64,000 bases of DNA from Beroe forskalii (lineage: Eukaryota > Ctenophora > Nuda > Beroida > Beroidae), in NCBI GenBank assembly GCA_011033025.1, contig WFMF01000522.1, positions 52,618 to 116,617 on the forward strand, given 5' to 3'. Below the pieces are notes generated by a model. That model saw only the letters and a list, made by a program, of their open reading frames with translations. It was not told where the DNA came from and searched no databases. The translations under genes and the position numbers were made by a program. This document shows positions 56,997-64,000 of this stretch, piece after piece (position 1 is the stretch's first letter; each line of letters begins with the position of its first letter).

Positions 56997-58880
56997 GATA
57001 TAAGCGTGTATTGTTTGGTGAATTACTTGAAGATACCAGGATTTTTGCCGTGTATAGTACACTGTTATATACACTGTGCAAATGTACACTATAAGTATTA
57101 CTGAGTTGTTGAGGATATACTATACATTGCATTGTTGGGACTATACTATACATTGTACATACACTATGCATTGTACACTGGACAAATTGGAAGATTTTAC
57201 ATTCTGTACTGGATACAAAGAGCTTTTGTCTTTTGCTGGTACATCGAAAGATAATCATACATTTCTGTACTTTTACCATGATTTGAAAGTATGTTAAGAT
57301 TATCAAACATCGATTTTAACTTGATTTGAATTGCGAATTCTGAATTCTGGATGTATTTTGTACATATATTATTGATACAGTTTTTCATTTATATGGTCGT
57401 TTGATGACTTCAATCGATCAAGTGTGCCAATATTGATAGAATTTGAATGATAGAAATTAGAATTTGATAGAATTTTACTGAAAGAATTTGGCCTACAAAA
57501 AGTAGGTAGGACCTACCTACCTCTGGTAGGCAATAGTAATATGAACGTATCTGCTTGGCTAAAGGCCATATGCCGTTTAGAAGGGGCTCCATCGTTTCAC
57601 ATCACTTCAAATTTTACCCTCTTACCCTCTTCAAAAATCTACATTTAAATTAAAAACACGTCTTTGAATGAAATATTCAAAAGTTAAAATCAAAACATAA
57701 CAAAATGTGATTATATTCCAAATTATCACACGAGGGCGTTTGCATTATGATGGTTCCCAAAACAAGAACAGTGATTAACTTTCCAATAAAATCGTAGCTG
57801 TGTCACCGATCAAAAATTATATATAAATCGAATGACCGTGGGAAATTTCATAAAAATCACAAATAAAATCAATTATTACGCCACTACAAAAACAGAAAGG
57901 TCTCATCTTAAATTACTGAGATCCCCATAATTTTACTAAAGATGTGCCAGATGGAATTAAGAGATTTTTGGAAAAGATAATTTTGGAAAATAATTGAATG
58001 CCCCTTTTAAACACCCCTTTGGCCTGATTTCCCACTTTTCCAGATAGCAATTGTTAACTTTTTACATCCACGGCTCAAATTCAGCGTGCTCCATATCGTA
58101 TAACCACGCTGCAATATTTGATGGGGGTGGCCGTGGATATTCTAAAGACGTCTAGATAAACATGAATCAGATTTCACTACCTGCTAAAAGGGAAAAAGAG
58201 GCAAATACTCAAATTTAGGGTGCATAAGGGCACTCCGTTAAGCATTCAGTGGCCTTTTCATTTGAACAACTACAACAATCCACCATGAAGCCAAATAATT
58301 CAAAATCTTTGATATGACTATGAGCACTATACGAAATTTAGGCATCGAAGTTTAAACACTGAATAAAATTTAAGTTTAACGCCAGTTAATTCACCCATTA
58401 GACACAAAAATCATATTTAATCTAACCACATGTTACGTGTCCTTGAGCATAAATTCAATAATGGATACGGGGATAAAGACGCGCAAATTTACTGTCCATA
58501 CGTCAACTTTCTGTAAATTCTATCGAAAGTACATCAAAATCTTGCGTCTTTATCGAGCCCTCCGTCAATCGAGAGATCTGCACACGATCAAATTGCATTT
58601 GCACAATGCACATAACATGCGGCAAGAAAACTGATACGCAAAAATGGAAAACACACGTTAATTAATAAATCTAAAATTTCCTTAAATTAGCCAGAAAAAG
58701 TCCGAAACCGAACCCACGATCACAACATCACTCATCGTGTGAAGACCACTATCGGCGCCGTATAAGCTTACCTATGGGAACGCTAAGTATTGCCTTGACA
58801 TTGACCAATCAGCGCTCGAATTGACGGCGAACTCGTGCGCCGATAAGTAAATGCCACAGGAGCTGTGGGTAAGCAAACGG
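56997..58880. other. Intergenic region between EFHC2 and ATG3
   Basis: Contains repeated TATACACTGTGC / TATACATTGTAC words at 57050-57185. No genes recognised. The two genes converge on this region. Confidence 0.5.
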
Positions 58881-58883
58881 TGA

Positions 58884-59040
58884 CATGTCGAACGCCTACG
58901 TGCACGGCTTTTCGACTTTTCGTGCGCCACAACATCTTGCGCGGCTCACTGGCTGTTAACTGTTAAACTTAATAACAGGCAGTGAGCCGCGCATGAAAAA
59001 GCCGCGCACCCAGGAGTTCGACATGACCCTTGAATACGGC
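58884..59040. mobile_element. Foldback MITE with TGTCGAAC / GTTCGACA ends
   Basis: CATGTCGAACGCCTACGTGC at the left pairs with GCACCCAGGAGTTCGACATG at the right; GCGCGGCTCACTGGCTGTTA and its inverse lie inside. Related to 37785-37895. It ends 35 bp from the ATG3 stop codon. Confidence 0.8.
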
Positions 59041-59074
59041 GCTGACAGGACTGATTGCGGCGCTGCGGCGCAGT

Positions 59075-62000
59075 TTAACCACACATGGTGAACTGCTGCG
59101 TGTAGTCGTACTCTATGGTCGGTAGGACGGACTGTACGAACTTCAGGAATATCAGCAGATACATGTGAACCTGTGGAGGAGACATAGTGAACAGGAAATA
59201 GGAATAAATAATAGGAATAAATAATAGGACTAAATAATAGGACTAAATAATAGGAATAAATAAGGGGGCAGGGGAAATACGGGGCAGGGCGAGATAGGAA
59301 TAATTAATATTAAGAACACTAAATAAATCAGTGGTAATAATGGGAATAACTTATAAACAAAAATAGGAATAAAATCGGAATTATTACGAGGGAGACGCCT
59401 CTTATCAATACCAAATACCTAATATTTTATTTGTTTAACCCAGGTGTCTCGACCTTTTGAGGCACAGCGTATTGGGTGCTTTTTTGCTGCGCGTGACAGC
59501 ACGCAAAGTACTTTCAATGCAACACGCATTAAAAAAGCACCCAAGCGCGGCGTAATACGCCGCGCCTCAAAAGGTCGAGACACCACGGTAACACTTCAAA
59601 AGGTTACAGATAATTGGGGAGGTCAGAGGAGTTAGGAAGTGTTGTATCTAACCCTCCCATCTAACATAGGATGTCTAGCGTCTATTTCCATTTCTCCTCG
59701 GTAATCATGGAAATATTTGGGTGTTAGTAGATGGGAGTAGTATGTTAGATGGGAGGGTAAGATACAACAGAAGGATAGAAATGAAGGTTTACCTCCACTT
59801 CATTCTTGCCACCTTGGGCTGTCTGCTCAACAATCCTCTTTATAACCTCAGCGTGCTTGGAATGAAAAGATATTTACACCGCTGTCGCGAGTTCGAATAC
59901 ATAAGAATTTACTCCATGTTACGGGGCCTTATAGTTATTTTGCGCGCGCGTGCGCGCCTCTTCAGAGACTTTGTGACTTCTCTACGAAAAGCGCGCGCGA
60001 GCGCGAACAAACAGGGACACGTAACATGTGCACTGTGCAGTAAATAAGAATCATTCTCAAATTTCCGAGTCGTGCGGCACCATTTGCGTACGTGAATATA
60101 GTTGTAGGTAGACTGTTAAACTATAGTGGCTGTCGCGTGGATATTTCAGAAGGCGTTATCAGAACTCCCGACATCAGTGTAACGCAGGTGTCGCCACCTC
60201 GAGAACTGAGAATCATTCTGTGAGAATCTGAAATTTCCGATCGCGCGGCGCCAAGTTCGTACGTGGATATACTGATAAATCAGTACGAATCAACCGCGTA
60301 CGAATGGCGCTTTCGTGGAAATCAGACACCGATCTCAGAAGTGGCGACACCTCAGTAAAGTTGTAGTGGAAGAAAGAGCGCATGTACAATGTATTTGTCT
60401 TACTTGCAGGGGTGTATGGAGAGCATTCCAGGACCACTGAAGTGAGGGTGATTTTCCTGCGTCACAGTTTTCTTGACGTGGTCCGACGAGATGTCCTGGA
60501 GATTGGATAAAATCAATGTAGCACTTAGCCAGGCCCCAAGAATGAGTTTGTGTTGAGAAACAAAATATGTGTGACACAATAGTTTGTGATAAAAATGTAA
60601 ATTGTAGCAGAATTTATGTGGTCATGTGGGACAAGTCATAAGCGCACTATACCCCGCGCACGAGAAATAGGCGGGTAGGATGACGTCATTATCATATCAT
60701 GATGTAGTGATTCGATGACGTCACACCGCCTATTTCTCGCGCGCGGCGTTTAGTTAATTAGTTATTGTCCTACCTCGTACGTCTCCTCAATGGTGAGCGG
60801 TTGCCGTGTTTCATTGTACCCAAATAACCACATCCGCGGCGTTTGGTAATACCTGGGAATACGGGGGTTTTGCTTTTTTTTAAATTCATAATTTCATAAA
60901 CCACCAATACATGTCATAAGGAATGGGGTAAAAAGCGCTGAAAAGTGAAAACTTCGCAACATACGTGGTAAGGGCGAGTCCGCCAAAAGAAAGACTGCCG
61001 TTTTACCTCTCGTAAATTATTTATCGGGAACCTGTTCAAGCTATCAAGGAAAGATAAGGCCTGGGGGAGGGTTGTATTAACCTATCGTAAGTGATATAGA
61101 GATCGTAGGAGCGCATGTTGACAGTGTTGGCGTCAGTTGGTTTGCCCTCCGCAGCCGGGGTCGGTCGAGCTTCTGCAGGGTCGTCATCTTCTACAGCTGG
61201 CTCATCGTCGTCTTCGTCTGAGATGAGGGTAAATGTTAACTTCTATATTTGCCAATCAGTAATAAAGATTGTGCTTCACAACTCTTTCTACTACCCTTTC
61301 GACGAGGTGATTTAGACTGATGAGCACACATACGTATTACACATCGGTCGCATTAGGGTAAATTTTACCCTTGTTATTACAAATTTTACCACTAAAACCG
61401 TTTTCTAATAAAATAATAACACACCGGTCTATCGAATGGAATTGGTCGATCAACTTCAATTGATCGACTGATGTGTTTTGCACATAAAACCTTTGAGCCA
61501 GGGTCTCAGTTAGTGCTAAGATAAAAGCAACACTGGACACGTTAGTAGGGCTTTAAGATAAAAACAACACGATTTCTCGCAAATCATCCGACGGATTTTG
61601 ATGACTTTTTCGTCTCGGTCATAATTGAACGCGCATTGAAAGCGCGCGCGGATAATCACATCACGCGCGCTGAATTCCAACAAAAACAATCTTCGCGCGT
61701 TCCTGTAAGTGGTTAAAGTAGGAAACAGATAAGAGATGGCCAGTTTCTTGTTACAGTTGTACCAAACTTGAAACAGGTTTATACCCTTTATAATAAGTAA
61801 CGTACCGTCAGTCATGGCCCCTTCGCTTGATTCATCATCGTCTGGAGTGCTCTGCTCAGGCGAAAAGAGTTTCGGCTTATCTTGGGCATCGAGAAATGTA
61901 TCATTTACTATTCATGCTGAAACGTAGATATTTTCAGGAAATTTTTCTTTTTCTAAGATTAAAAATTTAGAAGCATTTGAAAAATTCGGCATTTTAGCAG

Positions 62001-62650
62001 TAATTTAAAGTAACAAGAACGATGATGATCATTTAATGTAAACACAAACTTAAAACTTACATCAAGGTTCATATCGTCCATTGAATCAGTTATCTTAGCA
62101 GCTGTGGTGTCTGTAAGAAAGAGTTAGTGATTAATGATTAATCAGTTCACCACTCTAACCCCTGATAATGACGTAATAAACTCCCTACTCAAACCCCTGA
62201 TAATGACGTCACTTACTCGTCACTCTTACCCCTGATAATGACATCATCAACTCGCCACCCCTGATAATGACGTCATCAACTCGCCACCCCTGATAATGAT
62301 GTCACTAACTCGCCACTCTAACCCTTGATAATGACGTCATCAACTCCCCACTCTAACCCTTGATAATGACGTCACTAACTCGCCACTCTAACCCCTGATA
62401 ATGACGTCATCAACTCGCCACCCCTGGTAATGACGTCATCAACTCGCCACCCCTGATAATGGCGTCACTAACTCGCCACTCTAACCCCTGATAATGACGT
62501 CATCAACTCGCCACCCCTGATAATGATGTAACTGGATATTACCTATGTTGTGGTGTGTGTCGACCCATCCCCCTTCAGGATCGTCCTCATCAATAATAAC
62601 CTCGTTTTCTTCGGTGAACTGCATCTGTTTGAGACGCTGGTAGCAGGGCA
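59075..62650 (-). CDS. ATG3: ATG3, E2-like ATG8-conjugating enzyme (3' eight exons, 5' end outside window)
   Basis: Exons in transcript order: 62650-62543, 62110-62061, 61875-61806, 61217-61082, 60852-60774, 60495-60404, 59855-59793, 59170-59075 (stop TAA). The 230 visible residues align with human ATG3 from about residue 80 to the end: [23 protein letters not shown], an acidic flexible region ([12 protein letters not shown]), [19 protein letters not shown], the active-site segment IHPCK and HAEVIKRI, and the end [20 protein letters not shown]. The Cys in HPC is the catalytic residue that accepts ATG8 from ATG7 before transfer to phosphatidylethanolamine. The first ~80 residues lie to the right of the window or within the satellite. 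The junction 60404/59855, right at the catalytic Cys, is one base short of frame. The acidic linker is shorter than in human. Confidence 0.95.
59205..59290. repeat. Intronic AATAATAGGAATAAAT microrepeats
   Basis: Six copies of about 15 bp in the last ATG3 intron. Confidence 0.85.
59447..59600. mobile_element. Foldback MITE with GGTGTCTCGACCTTTTGAGG ends
   Basis: The left end GGTGTCTCGACCTTTTGAGG and the right end CCTCAAAAGGTCGAGACACC are perfect inverses (20 bp). Inner GGGTGCTTTTTTG pairs with AAAAAAGCACCC. Sits in the last ATG3 intron; probable relative at 9650-9865. Confidence 0.88.
60647..60754. mobile_element. MITE in ATG3 intron (family copy 2 of 2)
   Basis: Matches 48342-48450: CGCGCACGAGAAATAGGCGG, GTAGGATGACGTCATTATCA, and GCGGCGTTTAGTTA at the right end. 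Same orientation on the plus strand. Confidence 0.88.
62140..62530. repeat. ~31-bp minisatellite with CRE palindrome TGACGTCA in ATG3 intron
   Basis: About 12 units of CCCCTGATAATGACGTCATC then AACTCGCCA. TGACGTCA is intact in about seven units and altered by one base in most of the others. Confidence 0.92.
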
Positions 62651-62689
62651 CTGAAGAGTAAGGGTCAGGAGTGGAGTGAGAAGTCAAGG

Positions 62690-62835
62690 TCAGGGGTGGA
62701 TTGAAGGGTTGGATTGAGAGGGTGGATTAATGGGGTGGATTTAGGGGGGATTGAGAGGGGGGAGTGAGAGGGTGGATTAATGGGGTGGATTGAGAGGGTG
62801 GAATGAGGGGGTGGATTGAGGGAGTGGATTGACCA
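62690..62835. repeat. GGTGGATTGAGAGG repeats
   Basis: About ten G-rich units of 12-16 bp in the ATG3 intron just upstream (on minus) of the first visible exon. Confidence 0.85.
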
Positions 62836-62934
62836 ATTTATGTCCAAATAAGCCCTCCCCTATAGTCCAAGACGAAATGTCCAAAAAATGCCATCCGTTA
62901 GCAACCCGTGTTAAAAGCGATTTCTCGACGGTTA

Positions 62935-64000
62935 TTAGGCCTTTAGACCATGTAGAATCGAATTACCTCGGTCACGACATCTGATCTCGATGGCGACAAG
63001 TCGATATTGACCACGCCCTTTTTTGAGGTTACGCGCAGGCTTGATTTTTCGTAACTTGGCTCAGGAAGGTCGTAGAGACTTCGTTTTGGGCGCAAACGAA
63101 GCGCAATGGCCATGTTTATATACGACTTGTTAATAAACATATGCCCTAAAATGATCAGAGAAAAAGTTATGACCGAAAAACAGTTTTTAAGCCATACGCA
63201 AAGCAAATTTTCGGTGATTTTCAAAAATCCGTTAGTAACCTGTGTTTGAAGCGATTTATCGACGGTTGCTAGGCCTTTAGACCATGTAGAATCGAATTAG
63301 CTCGGTCACGACATCTGATCTAGATGGCGACAAGTCGATATTGACCACGCCCTTTTTTGAGGTTACGCGCAGGCTTGATTTTTCGTAACTTGGCTCAGGA
63401 AGGTCGTAGAGACTTCGTTTTGGGCGCAAACGAAGCGCAATGGCCATGTTTATATACGACTTGTTAATAAACATATGCCCTAAAATGATCAGAGAAAAAG
63501 TTATGACCGAAAAACAGTTTTTAAGCCATACACGAAGCAAATTTTCGGTGATTTTCAAAAATCCGTTAGTAACCTGTGTTTGAAGCGATTTATCGACGGT
63601 TGCTAGGCCTTTAGACCATGTAGAATCGAATTAGCTCGGTCACGACATCTGATCTAGATGGCGACAAGTCTATATTGACCACGCCCTTTTTCTTAAGGTT
63701 ATGCGCAGGCTTGATTTTTCATAACTTGGCTCAGGAATTAGGTCGTAGAGACTTCGTTTTGGGCGCAAACGAAGCGCAATGGCCGTGTTTATGTACGACT
63801 TGTTAATAAACATATGCCCTAAAATGATCAGAGAAAAGTTATGACCGAAAAAACAGTTTTTAAGCCATACGCGAAGCAAATTTTCGATGATTTTCGAAAA
63901 TCCGTTAGTAACGTTCCGTGTTTGAAGCGATTTATCGACGGTTGCTAGGCCTTTAGACCATGTAGAATCGAATTAGCTCGGTCACGACATCTGATCTAGA
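62935..64000. repeat. ~335-bp satellite, three units to the window edge
   Basis: Units begin near 62940, 63275 and 63610, each starting GGCCTTTAGACCATGTAGAA and containing GGTCGTAGAGACTTCGTTTT, GGCCATGTTTATATACGACT and AACATATGCCCTAAAATG. The second half of each unit matches the ~175-bp unit of the 3635-6450 foldback element. The short minus-strand frames recur because the units do. The array continues past the edge. Confidence 0.92.

Noticed and set aside
59889-59910. tRNA-like GAGTTCGAATA text
   Set aside because: No acceptor stem or anticodon arm can be folded around it; the same word occurs at 7772 without tRNA context.

Overview
This window is nuclear DNA from an intron-rich eukaryote, most likely an invertebrate animal or a close relative. 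The evidence is GT-AG split genes, CR1/Jockey-type LINEs, many short foldback (MITE-like) elements and an EFHC2-type ciliary gene. I cannot name the species. All gene models were built by eye from splice sites, reading phase and family motifs.

Layout. Positions 1-8475 and 26338-29725 are two diverged direct copies of one segment, distinguished by insertions present in one copy and absent from the other: a LINE fragment, a 2.8 kb foldback element and a 1.3 kb hairpin-bearing element. Between them (8.5-26.3 kb) lies repeat-rich DNA with a damaged CR1-like LINE (10.3-14.8 kb, minus strand), a second RT fragment (17.2-18.3 kb), a 2.1 kb TIR element (20.4-22.5 kb) and GC-rich foldbacks. From 29.3 kb on the gene density rises: two tandem i-AAA (YME1/FtsH-type) metalloprotease paralogues (29283-35341 and 36470-43395, both plus), an intronless armadillo-like helical gene (45702-46535, plus), a 19-exon EFHC2-like gene (46811-56996, plus) and the 3' part of ATG3 (59075-62650, minus, convergent with EFHC2). 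The right edge (62.9-64 kb) is a ~335 bp satellite that shares its core with the 2.8 kb foldback element.

The genes do not form an operon or a pathway. The two YME1-like proteins are predicted mitochondrial inner-membrane proteases, EFHC2 is predicted to be a ciliary doublet-microtubule inner protein, and ATG3 is the E2-like enzyme of ATG8 lipidation.

Most unusual signals. (1) About half of the introns in the YME1-like pair and in EFHC2 carry short tandem copies of the adjacent exon edge, splice site included. In three introns the copied exon edge itself supplies the 3' acceptor. (2) An insertion at 6672-8008 ends in three hairpins with a constant 10-nt loop and different, fully compensated stems, all enclosed by an outer stem. 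A degenerate second array lies at 24.4 kb. (3) EFHC2 has a destroyed 5' splice site within an array of donor copies and a one-base frameshift. Several other junctions are off by one base, so either assembly errors or decay must be considered.
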